From Lewinellaceae bacterium (GTDB lineage Bacteria > Bacteroidota > Bacteroidia > Chitinophagales > Saprospiraceae), in assembly GCA_020636435.1 (NCBI GenBank), contig JACJXX010000001.1:3923001-3987000 (forward strand): 64,000 bases of DNA, in the 5' to 3' direction. Both the position numbers and the translations under genes were made by a program. The stretch's first letter is position 1, and each line of letters opens with the position of its first letter. This document shows, one piece after another, positions 7,061-15,885 of the stretch. A model generated the notes under the pieces. It was not told the DNA's origin. It saw only the letters and a program-made list of their open reading frames with translations, and ran no database searches.

Positions 7061-8203
7061 ATGCAACTCAAATCCAAACTGCCCCACGTTGGCACCACCA
7101 TCTTCACCGTTATGTCTGCCCTGGCCAACGAACACGGGGCGATCAACCTCTCCCAGGGTTTCCCCAACTTCCCCTCCCCGGAGCGCCTGTCCGATTTGGT
7201 TTGCCAGTACATGAAAAAGGGATATAACCAATACGCTCCTATGGCGGGCGTGCCCCTCCTGCGGGAACGGCTGGCGGAAAAGGCACAGCAGCTCTATGGC
7301 ACTGCCATCAGCCCCGATACCGAGATCACCATTACGGCGGGCGCCACGCAGGCCATTTTCACCGCCATTGCCGCCTTCGTGAGCCCGGGCGACGAGGTGA
7401 TCCTCATCGAACCCGCTTACGATTCCTACCAGCCTTCTATCGAGGTCAACGGCGGCATCCCGGTGGCCTACAAGTTGAGCGCGCCGGATTACCGCGTCGA
7501 TTGGATAGCGCTGGGCCGGCTGGTGACCGCCCACACCCGCATGATCATCATCAATACGCCCCATAACCCCACCGGTACCGTTCTGAAAGCAGAAGACTTG
7601 AAGGCGCTGGAAAACCTCACCGCCGGCACGGATATCCTGGTGCTCAGCGACGAGGTGTACGAACACCTCATCTACGACGGGCAGCAACACCAAAGCGTAC
7701 TCCGCTTCCCCGGCCTTTGGGAGCGTTGCCTGGCTACCTATTCCTTCGGCAAGACTTTCCACAATACCGGCTGGAAAGTGGGGTATTGCCTGGCGCCCGC
7801 CCACCTGATGGCGGAGTTTCGCAAAGTGCATCAGTTCAACGTGTTTTGCGTCAATACGCCCGTGCAATATGCTCTGGCCGACTATTTGGCCGATCCGCAA
7901 ACCTACCTCGCACTGAATGATTTCTACCAGCAGAAAAGAGACTTTTTCCTCGACACTATGCAAGGCTCCCGCCTGCGCCCGCTGCGCTGCGAGGGCACCT
8001 ATTTCTACCTCTTCGACTACAGCGCCATCAGCAATGAGCCGGACACGGAATTCGCCAAACGCATGACTGCCGAATGGGGCGTGGCAGCCATCCCGGTGTC
8101 GGTTTTCTACTCCAATGGCAGTGCGGACAAGGTGATCCGCCTGTGCTTCGCCAAAACGGAGGAGACATTGGAACGAGCAGGGGAATTGTTGCGGAAAATG
8201 TGA
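7061..8203 (+). CDS. PLP-dependent aminotransferase (methionine/aromatic, YbdL type)
   Basis: A 380-aa fold-type I class I aminotransferase. Landmarks are NLSQGFPNFP near residue 29, Y-N-Q-Y-A-P near 55, NTPHNPTG near 168, SDEVYEHL near 197 and the PLP lysine K231 in SFGKTFHNTGWKVGY. The pattern matches the methionine aminotransferase YbdL/kynurenine aminotransferase group, which accepts methionine and aromatic amino acids with 2-oxo acids. It could form 4-hydroxyphenylpyruvate from tyrosine for the neighbouring prenyl-quinol cluster, or act in methionine salvage; the sequence does not decide. The gene is monocistronic. Confidence 0.88.
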   Translation: MQLKSKLPHVGTTIFTVMSALANEHGAINLSQGFPNFPSPERLSDLVCQYMKKGYNQYAPMAGVPLLRERLAEKAQQLYGTAISPDTEITITAGATQAIFTAIAAFVSPGDEVILIEPAYDSYQPSIEVNGGIPVAYKLSAPDYRVDWIALGRLVTAHTRMIIINTPHNPTGTVLKAEDLKALENLTAGTDILVLSDEVYEHLIYDGQQHQSVLRFPGLWERCLATYSFGKTFHNTGWKVGYCLAPAHLMAEFRKVHQFNVFCVNTPVQYALADYLADPQTYLALNDFYQQKRDFFLDTMQGSRLRPLRCEGTYFYLFDYSAISNEPDTEFAKRMTAEWGVAAIPVSVFYSNGSADKVIRLCFAKTEETLERAGELLRKM

Positions 8204-8218
8204 AGCTGGCGCAAACAG

Positions 8219-8346
8219 AGGGAGCAGGCCAGCGCCAACAATCTAACCAGAGCGGCGTATTCACGGAAAGCGGCAGGCCAGCGCCAACAATCTAACCATG
8301 AAGCCATCTAACCATGCAACAATCTAACCATGCAGCAATCTAACCA
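8219..8346. repeat. Tandem CCAGCGCCAACAATCTAACC / ATCTAACCATG repeats
   Basis: Two copies of AGGCCAGCGCCAACAATC (from about 8229 and 8275) are followed by four or five ATCTAACCATG units up to 8346. The units are unequal and have no spacers, so this is a short minisatellite and not a CRISPR. It lies between the convergent aminotransferase and purF genes. Confidence 0.7.
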
Positions 8347-8359
8347 TTAAAAAGTTCGT

Positions 8360-10252
8360 TTAATACGCCCGCTCATCCCTCCCTTCCATAAAGTTCATAA
8401 ACGCCCGGTTCACCACCCGGTTGCCGCCGGGAGTAGGGTATTCGCCAGAGAAGTACCAGTCGCCGTTGTTGTTGGGGCAGGCCTTGCGCAAGCCCTCGAC
8501 GGACTGATAGATCACCTCGATCCTGGGCTTGATCTTGGGGGGGGTGACGATCTCAGCAATTTTTTTGGAGACCTGCTCATAGGGGTACTCCTCGTACAGG
8601 GCGGCCACCTCGTTTGTAATTTCTTCCGTAGGCAGGTGCTCCTGCGCCTTGCAGCGCAGGTAGGCTTCCTCCAGCAGATGCTCTTTGCCGTCTTTTTTGA
8701 GCAATGCCACAAGGGCGCGGAAAGCGACGAATTCCTTCATCCGGGACATATCGATGCCATAGCAATCCGGGAAGCGGATTTGAGGGGCCGAAGAAACGAT
8801 GACGATCTTTTTGGGTTTGAGGCGGGAGACGATCTGAATGATGCTGTCGCGCAGGGTAGTGCCCCTCACGATGGAGTCATCGAGCAGCACCAGGGTATCC
8901 CGGTCGTTTTCGACGATGCCGTAGGTGACGTCGTAGACGTGAGAGACCATGGCGTCCCGGGAGGTTGTATCGGCGATGAAGGTGCGCTGTTTGGCGTCCT
9001 TTACGACGATCTTTTCAATGCGCGGCTTTAAGGCGAGGATTTTTTCCAGTTTTTTGGGTTTGATGTCCTTGCCCATTTTCAGGATTTTGTCCTGTTTGAT
9101 CGCATTGAGCCGCTTTTCCAGGCCTTCCATCAGCCCGTAGAAAGCCGTCTCGGCGGTGTTGGGCACAAAGGAAAAAACGGTGTGCTTGAAGTCGTAATCC
9201 ACGGCTTCGAGCACGGCGTCGGCCAATTGCTCCCCCAGCTTTTTCCTTTCCAGGTAGATATCGCGGTCGGTGCCGCGGGAGAAATAGATGCGCTCGAAGG
9301 AGCAGGCCTTTCTTTCCAACTGGTCGATGAAAGGCTTTTCGGAGATATGCCCCTTTTTCTTGATGATGAGGGCATGGCCCCGGGTCAACTCCTTAACTTC
9401 CCCGTAAGGAACATCGAAGACTGTCTGAATGGCGGGCCGCTCGGAAGCGACGACCACTACCTCGTCATTGTGATAATAAAAGGCAGGGCGAATGCCGGCC
9501 GGGTCGCGCAGGACAAAAGCGTCGCCGTGGCCGATCAGGCCGGCCATTACATAGCCGCCGTCAAACTTCTTGCTGGCCCGGCGCAGCAGGCGCTGTATGT
9601 CCAGGCTATCGTAGATCAGGTTGTTGATCTCCATGTTGGAAAAGCCATCCGGCTTGTACCAGGTGTGCAGGCGCTGCACCTCGTCGTCGAGGAAGTGGCC
9701 GATCTTTTCCAGGACCGTTACCGTGTCTGATTTTTCTTTGGGGTACTGGCCCAGCTCCACCAATTCGTCGAACAGTTCATCGACATTGGTCAGGTTGAAG
9801 TTGCCCGCCACGATGAGGTTGCGCGTGATCCAGTTGTTCTGCCGCAGAAAAGGGTGGCAGGTCTCGATGGAGTTGTCGCTGTGGGTGCCGTAGCGGAGGT
9901 GGCCCAGCAGCAATTCTCCCATATAGGGTTTGTGTTCTTTCAGCCAGGCCGGGTCGTTGAGTTTTTCCGGAGGCAGGCCGTCAAAATGCAGGTGGATTTG
10001 CTGGAACAGGTCTTCCAGGTAATTGCTGGCAATGCTGCGTTTGCGGCTGATGTATTTTTTGCCGGGGTTGACATCCAGCTTGATGGTGGCCATGCCGGCG
10101 CCGTCCTGCCCGCGGTTGCGTTGCTTCTGCATGAGCAATTGCAACTGGTTGATGCCGTAGAAGGCGGTGCCGTATTTTTTGTGGTAGTAGTCCAGCGGTT
10201 TTAGCAACCGGATGAGGGCTATGCCGCATTCGTGTTTTATTTGTTCGCTCAT
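8360..10252 (-). CDS. purF: Amidophosphoribosyltransferase, Bacteroidota type
   Basis: A 630-aa enzyme that makes phosphoribosylamine from PRPP and glutamine, the first step of purine synthesis. The start at 10252 gives MSEQIKHECGIALIR. Cys9 after His-Glu is the glutaminase nucleophile, so an eight-residue propeptide must be removed, as in Bacillus PurF. R-N-R-G-Q-D-G-A-G follows, near residue 60. The PRPP-binding signature is VLLDDSIVRGTTL, about residue 460. The longer form with extra segments is characteristic of Bacteroidota. An upstream in-frame ATG at 10321 would only add codons made of TTGTTTG repeats and is rejected. Confidence 0.9.
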   Translation of the reverse strand: MSEQIKHECGIALIRLLKPLDYYHKKYGTAFYGINQLQLLMQKQRNRGQDGAGMATIKLDVNPGKKYISRKRSIASNYLEDLFQQIHLHFDGLPPEKLNDPAWLKEHKPYMGELLLGHLRYGTHSDNSIETCHPFLRQNNWITRNLIVAGNFNLTNVDELFDELVELGQYPKEKSDTVTVLEKIGHFLDDEVQRLHTWYKPDGFSNMEINNLIYDSLDIQRLLRRASKKFDGGYVMAGLIGHGDAFVLRDPAGIRPAFYYHNDEVVVVASERPAIQTVFDVPYGEVKELTRGHALIIKKKGHISEKPFIDQLERKACSFERIYFSRGTDRDIYLERKKLGEQLADAVLEAVDYDFKHTVFSFVPNTAETAFYGLMEGLEKRLNAIKQDKILKMGKDIKPKKLEKILALKPRIEKIVVKDAKQRTFIADTTSRDAMVSHVYDVTYGIVENDRDTLVLLDDSIVRGTTLRDSIIQIVSRLKPKKIVIVSSAPQIRFPDCYGIDMSRMKEFVAFRALVALLKKDGKEHLLEEAYLRCKAQEHLPTEEITNEVAALYEEYPYEQVSKKIAEIVTPPKIKPRIEVIYQSVEGLRKACPNNNGDWYFSGEYPTPGGNRVVNRAFMNFMEGRDERAY

Positions 10253-10255
10253 GTA

Positions 10256-10298
10256 GTTTGTTGTCTGTTGTCTGTTGTTTGTTGTTTGTTGTTTGTTG
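10256..10298. repeat. TTGTTTG/TTGTCTG heptamer repeat upstream of purF
   Basis: Six tandem TTGTYTG units lie directly upstream of the purF start codon, in the expected 5' leader. The repeat number could vary and alter leader length. No other function is visible. Confidence 0.7.
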
Positions 10299-10664
10299 GC
10301 GCAATAACCGGCAACCATCAACTTTCAACCAATAACCAGCCCTGTTTCACAGCCGTTTCAAAGCCGCAAAGGTAGGGCCTTTCCTTCTGCTTTGAAAACA
10401 ATTGTGAAACGGGTTTTCCCGATATGTGGTAAACAACATCGAAAATGGCTTTTAGGTTGTTTGCCAGTTGAAGGGGCGCCTGTGCCGCCAATTTTAATGC
10501 CCGCCTAAAGCTTATCTCCGGACAAAAATGACTTAAATGCCTAAACTGGATAAGGAAAAAAGAAGTACCTTTATTCAATGAAGTTGCTAGGATAATTTCC
10601 TTTTTTTGTTCTATGAAACCGGTTTTGGCGGAGCGCAATTCACCCAGTTCACTTAACTCAGTAA
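10299..10664. other. Intergenic region between divergent purF and the Crp/Fnr regulator
   Basis: Promoters for both genes should lie here. I found no copy of the TGTTACC-N2-GGTAACA palindrome, so autoregulation through that site is not supported. There is no credible ORF or RNA. Confidence 0.4.
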
Positions 10665-11375
10665 ATGATGGAAAACGAGATTTGGTATCTGGAAAACTTC
10701 GATTTTTACAAAATCCTTTGCCCTTTCAAATTGGAAGACCACGTCAAGAAGCACCCCAATAAAGTTTTTCACAAGCATGAATTCCTGTTTATGGAACGGG
10801 ATCCGTGCCAGGATATCATCCTCATTGACAAAGGCAAGGTAAAGATTGGCCATTACGACCACCAGGGCAACGAGCATGTCATCACCTTTCTGGGCAAAGG
10901 AGAAATACTGGGCCACATGGCCTTGTTGGGGGAGTCCAGCCACCGCGCTTTCGCAGAAGTGATGGAAGACGGCACCCAGATTTGTAAAATGAGCGTGGAA
11001 AAAGCCCGGGAGCTCACCCGGGACTACGTTCCCTTTGCTCTGGAGATGAACCGCCGCATCGGCGACCACATCCGAAAGCTGGAACGCCGCATCGAATTGT
11101 TGCTCTGCAAGGACACCAAAACCCGTTTAACAGAATTCCTGCTCGACCTCGGCAACGATTACGGAAGGCCGCGGGACGGAGGAACCTGGATTTCCCACAA
11201 CCTGACCCAAAGCGATATCGCCGACCTGTTGGGCACTTCCCGCAAATCGGCTTCTTTGCTCCTCAATGAACTGGAGGACGAAGGGCTCATCCGGTTTGAC
11301 CGCAAGTATATCTTTATTGCCGAACCTGAAAAATTGGCCAAAATGATCTCCGGCCAGAAGGTGCTCCAAACCTGA
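10665..11375 (+). CDS. Crp/Fnr family transcriptional regulator
   Basis: A 236-aa regulator. Residues about 30-120 form a cyclic-nucleotide-binding-like beta barrel (G-x-V-K-I near 57, F-L-G-K-G-E-I-L-G near 75). The C-terminal winged helix has the HTH LTQSDIADLLGTSRKSASLL, about residues 176-195. The four cysteines (19, 48, 107, 148) are scattered, so an FNR-type iron-sulfur cluster is unlikely and the signal is unknown. Four palindromic sites with promoter-fixed spacing lie within the next 19 kb, each upstream of a plus-strand operon. This protein is the obvious candidate to bind them, by inference only. The LRR gene starts 35 bases downstream and may be co-transcribed. Confidence 0.92.
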   Translation: MMENEIWYLENFDFYKILCPFKLEDHVKKHPNKVFHKHEFLFMERDPCQDIILIDKGKVKIGHYDHQGNEHVITFLGKGEILGHMALLGESSHRAFAEVMEDGTQICKMSVEKARELTRDYVPFALEMNRRIGDHIRKLERRIELLLCKDTKTRLTEFLLDLGNDYGRPRDGGTWISHNLTQSDIADLLGTSRKSASLLLNELEDEGLIRFDRKYIFIAEPEKLAKMISGQKVLQT

Positions 11376-11410
11376 ATAAGTTTTTCCATTGCCCCTTAAC
11401 CCTTTTCATC

Positions 11411-12247
11411 ATGGAGTCCAAAAATCCAAACTGGTTGACGAGAATCCGAGAGGTGGCTGCCAGCAAAGCAACAAACCTCGACCTTTCTTCTATGGAGCTT
11501 GCGGACATACCGGAGTCCCTTCTGGAATTGCCTGGACTGGAATACCTTCACCTGACGGGCAACCGCCTCGCTTCCATCCCCGGCTGGTTCGGAGAATTGA
11601 AGAACTTAAAAGAGCTATTTCTCAGCGACAATCAACTGACAGAACTGCCCCGCGTTGTCGGGCAACTGCCGAACCTTGAAAAACTGGTTGTCACCCATAA
11701 CCAAATCCGGGTTTTGCCGGAGGAGATCGGCAACCTGACCAAGCTTTACTGGCTCAGCTTGCGCAACAACCAGCTCCAATCCCTGCCGGCCAACCTCTGT
11801 AAATTGGCCAACCTCCAAGTCCTGATGGTTTCATTCAATTACCTCACCAGCCTCCCGGCTTGTTTTGGCCGGCTCGCCAACCTCCTGGAGCTGGACCTTA
11901 CCGGCAACCGCTTGCCCTCCCTCCCGGAAAGCTTCTGGGAGCTGGAAAAACTGGAGAGCTTGTCTCTGGCTTTGATGCCTTCCCTCAATATACTACCCGA
12001 ATCATTGGGCCGCCTGGCCAACCTCAGGAAGCTGTTCCTGAGCGGCAACGGCATAAGCAGCCTGCCTGATTCCCTGTCCGGCCTGTCTCACCTGGAATGG
12101 TTGTTTATGGGAAACAACCATGTAAGCTACCTGCCCGACGGCTTTGAAAAGCTGAAAAAACTCGAAAGGATGGACATCAGCAACAACCCGGTGCAGAACC
12201 TGGAAGCCATGCTGAAAAAAATGGCGGCCCCTCCGGTGATTTCTTAG
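11411..12247 (+). CDS. Cytoplasmic leucine-rich-repeat protein
   Basis: A 278-aa protein made almost wholly of 23-residue LRRs (L-x-x-L-x-L-x-x-N-x-L-x-x-L-P), about nine or ten units from residue 20 to 265. There is no signal peptide or membrane segment, so it should stay in the cytoplasm and act by binding a partner. It resembles the bacterial repeats of ROCO and leucine-rich scaffold proteins, but no GTPase or kinase domain is attached. It lies between the Crp/Fnr gene and the operator of the subtilase gene. Function unknown. Confidence 0.9.
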   Translation: MESKNPNWLTRIREVAASKATNLDLSSMELADIPESLLELPGLEYLHLTGNRLASIPGWFGELKNLKELFLSDNQLTELPRVVGQLPNLEKLVVTHNQIRVLPEEIGNLTKLYWLSLRNNQLQSLPANLCKLANLQVLMVSFNYLTSLPACFGRLANLLELDLTGNRLPSLPESFWELEKLESLSLALMPSLNILPESLGRLANLRKLFLSGNGISSLPDSLSGLSHLEWLFMGNNHVSYLPDGFEKLKKLERMDISNNPVQNLEAMLKKMAAPPVIS

Positions 12248-12252
12248 GATTC

Positions 12253-12297
12253 TGTTACCGGGGTAACAACTTTGGCATGGCCACCGGCCGATCTTTG
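12253..12297 (+). promoter_or_regulatory. Crp/Fnr-type operator plus -7 box, site 1 (subtilase gene)
   Basis: TGTTACC-GG-GGTAACA (12253-12268) is a perfect 7+2+7 palindrome. GATCTTTG (12290-12297), a one-base variant of the Bacteroidota -7 box TAnnTTTG, starts 29.5 bp after the palindrome centre. This places the operator near -41, the class II activator position. The subtilase ATG follows at 12320. Confidence 0.8.
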
Positions 12298-12319
12298 CCA
12301 TATCAAAAAGGAGAAGCTT

Positions 12320-13951
12320 ATGATCTGTCCGGTATGCCATCAGGAGAACGGCCCGTTGATCCATCATTTCCACGGTGTCCAGGATGAGCCTTTAACAGCA
12401 GCGTTAGCCGAGGAAGTAAACGGATGGGAACCAGCTGCCGGCGCTTGCACCCGTTGTGTCGACCAGGCTCAACTTGCCCAATGGGAAAACGCTGGAGGCA
12501 TGGAGAAGCAAGTCGAAGGAGAAAAAACAGGCGACTACTGGATTTTGCCTCTTCCCAAACGGCTTATTGCCCACCCTGGTTATAGTGGCCGGGGAGTCGC
12601 GATCTGTTTTATTGACAGTGGGTTTTTTCCCCATCCGGACCTGTGCCATCCCGAAAACCGCATCCTCAAGATGCTGGATATTCACCGGCCGCACCAAGAA
12701 GTAATTGCCGAATGGGGCCATCCACATCCACACAGTTGGCATGGGACAATGACCGCTGTGGTTGGGGCAGGCTCCGGCGCCTTGTCCAACGGCTTTTACC
12801 AAAGCCTGGCCCCCGATGCCCGCCTGGTGCTGATCAAGGTAATGGATGAGCGAGGCATAATCAGTGGCGAAGCCATTGCCGCTGCGCTGAATTGGGTAGC
12901 CGGGCATCATGAAAAATATGGAATCCGGATCGTCAACCTTTCTGTGAGCGATGATTGGGCAGTATCTTACCGGGAAAGCGAGGTGGATCTCGCTATTGAA
13001 AAGCTGGTGGCCCTGGGGGTCAATGTAGTGGCGGCAGCTGGCAATGATACGGGGTCGCAGGTCAAAGCGCCGGCCAACAGCCCGCACGCCATTACAGTAG
13101 GCGGCCTGGATGACGCCAACACCCTCCATCCCTTGACCCATTCCCTGTATCATTCCTCCTTTGGGCTTACAGCCGATCACACTTTAAAGCCCGAATTGAT
13201 CGCTCCCGCTATATGGCTGCCGGCGCCCGTCCTGCCGGACACGGCGGAGCAACGCGAGGCGAGCGCTTTGTTCGCCATTAAGCATACGCCGGAAAAATAC
13301 CGGAAAGCGGTTGCCGCCAATTTGCTTTACCGCACTTCCCTTTCGCGAAGCCTTCTGTCAGAGTCGCTGTCCCGATTGGACGAGGCTATAACCGAACGCA
13401 TAGAAACGGCCAAATACATCACGCCTCATTACCAACATTCGGACGGGACATCCTTTGCCGCTCCCATTGTCAGCAGCGTCATTGCCCAGATGCTGGAAGC
13501 CAACCCGGATTTGAATCCGGCAGGCATACGAGAAATATTATTGCGAACGGCCCGCAAATTGCCCGGGTTTCCTGAGCAACGCCAGGGCTACGGAGTCATC
13601 CATCCGCTGAGCGCCGTTCATCGCGCCGAACGGGATCACCATCGTTTTCCACCCTTTTTCAACCCGGTCATCGATTATGAAAAGCGGACGATCCGGTTTT
13701 ACTGCCATGACGAAGCAGCCCGCCGGGTGGTGGTTTCCGGTTCTTTCAACGGCTGGCGGGAACCAGCGCTTCCCCTGATGAAAACAGAAGCTCATCACTG
13801 GGAAGGGGTTGCCATTGCCTTTCCAAAGGGAAAATATGCCTACAAATATTTAATAGACGGCATGGAATGGCGCAGCGACATGCGCAACTTGTTCCGCGAA
13901 CCCGACGGCCTGGGCGGCTTCAATAGCTTGATTTTCGTTGAGGGCGATTGA
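12320..13951 (+). CDS. Cytoplasmic subtilase (S8) fused to a glycogen-binding (AMPK/CBM48-like) domain
   Basis: A 543-aa protein; the ATG at 12320 follows a good ribosome site (AAGGAG). Residues 3-46 hold two Cys pairs, C3-P-V-C6 and C43-T-R-C46, which could bind zinc. The S8 triad is Asp99 (FIDSG), His141 (WHGT) and Ser378 (GTSFAAP), with the oxyanion Asn242 (AAGND). From about residue 450 to the end lies a beta-sandwich with V-S-G-S-F-N-G-W and Y-A-Y-K-Y-L-I-D-G, typical of AMPK-type glycogen-binding and isoamylase-N domains. There is no signal peptide or propeptide, so it should act in the cytoplasm. Binding glycogen or glucan surfaces and cutting proteins there is an inference. It is preceded by operator site 1. 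Confidence 0.87.
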   Translation: MICPVCHQENGPLIHHFHGVQDEPLTAALAEEVNGWEPAAGACTRCVDQAQLAQWENAGGMEKQVEGEKTGDYWILPLPKRLIAHPGYSGRGVAICFIDSGFFPHPDLCHPENRILKMLDIHRPHQEVIAEWGHPHPHSWHGTMTAVVGAGSGALSNGFYQSLAPDARLVLIKVMDERGIISGEAIAAALNWVAGHHEKYGIRIVNLSVSDDWAVSYRESEVDLAIEKLVALGVNVVAAAGNDTGSQVKAPANSPHAITVGGLDDANTLHPLTHSLYHSSFGLTADHTLKPELIAPAIWLPAPVLPDTAEQREASALFAIKHTPEKYRKAVAANLLYRTSLSRSLLSESLSRLDEAITERIETAKYITPHYQHSDGTSFAAPIVSSVIAQMLEANPDLNPAGIREILLRTARKLPGFPEQRQGYGVIHPLSAVHRAERDHHRFPPFFNPVIDYEKRTIRFYCHDEAARRVVVSGSFNGWREPALPLMKTEAHHWEGVAIAFPKGKYAYKYLIDGMEWRSDMRNLFREPDGLGGFNSLIFVEGD

Positions 13952-13973
13952 AAAATCCTGATTTTTCTTCCTA

Positions 13974-14019
13974 TTGTTACTGAGGTAACAATTCCAGCCC
14001 TGGGAAGGCCGTAGTTTTG
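13974..14019 (+). promoter_or_regulatory. Crp/Fnr-type operator plus -7 box, site 2 (YHS operon)
   Basis: TTGTTACT-GA-GGTAACAA (13974-13991) is an 8+2+8 palindrome with one mismatch at the inner base. TAGTTTTG (14012-14019) starts exactly 29.5 bp after its centre, the same spacing as at the other three sites. Transcription should start near 14026, leaving a leader of about 210 bases before the YHS gene. Confidence 0.8.
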
Positions 14020-14139
14020 TAATCACAAACGGACTTCTTTTCAACCATTCGGATAAGCTCTAAAGCAGTATTGCAAACGACCATTATAGCGAGCAAGAGA
14101 TGGTGCTGAGCGCACACTGCCTCTTCCTTCTCCTGTAAC

Positions 14140-14187
14140 GGGCCACCCGCCTGCGCATGCTATGGCGGACAGGCTTAAAAGTGGCCC
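14140..14187 (+). other. Hairpin in the leader of the YHS gene
   Basis: GGGCCAC (14140-14146) pairs with GTGGCCC (14181-14187), and CCGCC inside pairs with GGCGG. It lies in the long predicted 5' leader that ends at 14234. It might control translation or be a decayed repeat; no known riboswitch is recognised. Confidence 0.4.
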
Positions 14188-14234
14188 ATCCGAAGGAAAT
14201 ATATTCTTAACAATCAGATAAAATCAAAAAAATC

Positions 14235-15158
14235 ATGAAAATCCAGTTTTTGTTCTATTTAATTTGCGCCGCCGCTTTTGCCGGCTGCCAATCTCCAACT
14301 CAGAACCCTGAACCTGCTGCTGACCCCGACTCCTTTGCCAATGTCAATTCCAAAGGAATCATCATCGATGGGTACGATGCGGTAGCTTTCTTTACGGACA
14401 GCAAGCCGGTAAAAGGGGCGCCTGAATTTCAATCCACCTACAAGGGCGCCATTTACCAGTTCGCTTCAGCCGACCACAAAAAGCGGTTCGATGAGAACCC
14501 CGAAATGTACAAAGTGCAGTACGGTGGCTGGTGCGCTTACGCCATTTCCCTGGGCAGGACTGCCCCCATCGATGTAAATACCTGGTCGTTGATCGATGGC
14601 CGGCTGGTGATTCAGCACAACCAAAGGGCAGTCAGGGGATGGGAGAAGGATCCGCAGGGAAACCTGAAAAAGGCGGATCGGTATTGGCCTTATGTGGCGG
14701 GCAATAAGGGAAAACAAATCCTCACCGACGAAGAGAAAGGATTTCTCGTCAACGTCGACCGGAAAGGAGTCATCATTGACGGGTATGACCCCGTGGCCTA
14801 TTTCAAGGACAATAAGGCCGTGAAAGGCAGCGAGCAATATAGCGCCCGGCATGAAGGAGCCACCTACTGGTTTTCCAGCGAAGCCAATCAGAACGAGTTC
14901 AAAGACAACCCGGAAAAGTATAAGCCGCAATATGGCGCTTTCTGCGCCTATGCCATGAGCCGGGACCGCCTCCGCCCGATCGACCCGAAATTGTTCCAGA
15001 TCGTCGATGGGCGGCTTATGCTGCAACATTCGCAAAAAGCCTACAACTTGTTTAATGAAGACCTTCCCGGAAACGTAAAACTGGCGGATGGCTTCTGGCC
15101 AGCACAGGCCGCAAAGAAATCCGGCGGAAAAGTGGCGTACGATTCTGCAGTCAAGTAA
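14235..15158 (+). CDS. Lipoprotein with two YHS-type domains
   Basis: A 307-aa protein. The lipobox A-F-A-G-C18 predicts a lipoprotein. Two copies of a unit of about 140 residues follow, each opening with K-G-x-I-I-D-G-Y-D-x-V-A-x-F and containing F-(A/S)-S-x-x-x-x-x-x-F-x-x-N-P-E-x-Y, then the Cys-bearing GGWCAYAISLG or GAFCAYAMSRD. YHS proteins bind metal or haem-like cofactors, but the function of this secreted class is not settled. The gene is expected to be driven from operator site 2. HbpS-like and SMP-30 genes follow, after a 245-base gap. Confidence 0.85.
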   Translation: MKIQFLFYLICAAAFAGCQSPTQNPEPAADPDSFANVNSKGIIIDGYDAVAFFTDSKPVKGAPEFQSTYKGAIYQFASADHKKRFDENPEMYKVQYGGWCAYAISLGRTAPIDVNTWSLIDGRLVIQHNQRAVRGWEKDPQGNLKKADRYWPYVAGNKGKQILTDEEKGFLVNVDRKGVIIDGYDPVAYFKDNKAVKGSEQYSARHEGATYWFSSEANQNEFKDNPEKYKPQYGAFCAYAMSRDRLRPIDPKLFQIVDGRLMLQHSQKAYNLFNEDLPGNVKLADGFWPAQAAKKSGGKVAYDSAVK

Positions 15159-15180
15159 CCTGCCTGTATCAGAGGCGCAA

Positions 15181-15367
15181 CAACCTGCCGGGTTTCCCCG
15201 CAGTTCCGGTCCGGCTAACCCGGCAGCGTTTATCGGAAACGCCGGAAATGACAACTATTCAAAAAAGCCGACACACTTCTGGCAATTGGTGTTGCTGGAG
15301 GAAATCGTCTTCGATAAACACTGCCGGGTTCGGCCAAGCGGAATCACCCCGCAAACCCGGCAGGTTG
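15181..15367. repeat. Long nested inverted repeat between the YHS and HbpS-like genes
   Basis: CAACCTGCCGGGTTT (15181-15195) and its perfect reverse complement (15353-15367) enclose a second pair around AACCCGGCAG (15217-15226) and CTGCCGGGTT (15321-15330). The whole 187 bases can fold as one long imperfect hairpin. It belongs with the other arm-paired intergenic elements of this window. It may terminate or process the mRNA. Confidence 0.6.
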
Positions 15368-15403
15368 AACTGATAAACCACCAAACTTAAAAAATCTCAA
15401 ATC

Positions 15404-15874
15404 ATGAAAACCTTATTCATTCTGTTGAGCCTGTTGCTCAGCATACCATTAACTGCTCAGGTAGCAGCAACTTACGAACTCACGCTGGAAGGCGCCCACG
15501 AAATAATGGCAAAAGCCAAAGCATACGCTCAAGAACGGAATGCTCCTGGTGCAGCCATCGCCATTGTAGATGCCGGAGGCTGCCTCATTTTACTGGAACG
15601 CCTCAGCGGGACATTCCCGGTGGCAGCGGAAGTCTCCTACGGAAAAGCCAGAACGGGCGCCATTTTCAAAATGCCGTCAAAAAACCTGGAAGACGCCATC
15701 AACGGCGGCCGGGGTTCTTTGGTAACGGTAGGCGAAAATATGCTGCGCGGCGGTTTTCCCATCCTATACGACGGTAAAGTGATCGGAGGGATCGGCGTCA
15801 GCGGCGCCGCCAGCGCCGACCAGGATGTGGAGATTGCCCAGGCAGGGCTATCCGCCGAATTTTTAAACCAGTAA
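15404..15874 (+). CDS. Secreted GlcG/HbpS (DUF336) family protein
   Basis: A 156-aa protein with a signal peptide (residues 1-19, ending L-T-A-Q). The rest is the single-domain GlcG/HbpS fold (L-x-x-A-x-x-I-M-A-K-A, then A-I-A-I-V-D-A-G-G near 54 and I-G-G-I-G-V-S-G-A near 130). Members bind haem or cobalamin, or accompany glycolate and lactone metabolism. It is 11 bases upstream of the SMP-30 lactonase gene and surely co-transcribed with it. Confidence 0.88.
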   Translation: MKTLFILLSLLLSIPLTAQVAATYELTLEGAHEIMAKAKAYAQERNAPGAAIAIVDAGGCLILLERLSGTFPVAAEVSYGKARTGAIFKMPSKNLEDAINGGRGSLVTVGENMLRGGFPILYDGKVIGGIGVSGAASADQDVEIAQAGLSAEFLNQ

Positions 15875-15885
15875 AAAAGAAGGCC

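Noticed and set aside
8219..8346. Repeated ATCTAACCATG units as a CRISPR array
   Set aside because: Units are short, unequal and without spacers of constant length, and no cas gene is nearby.
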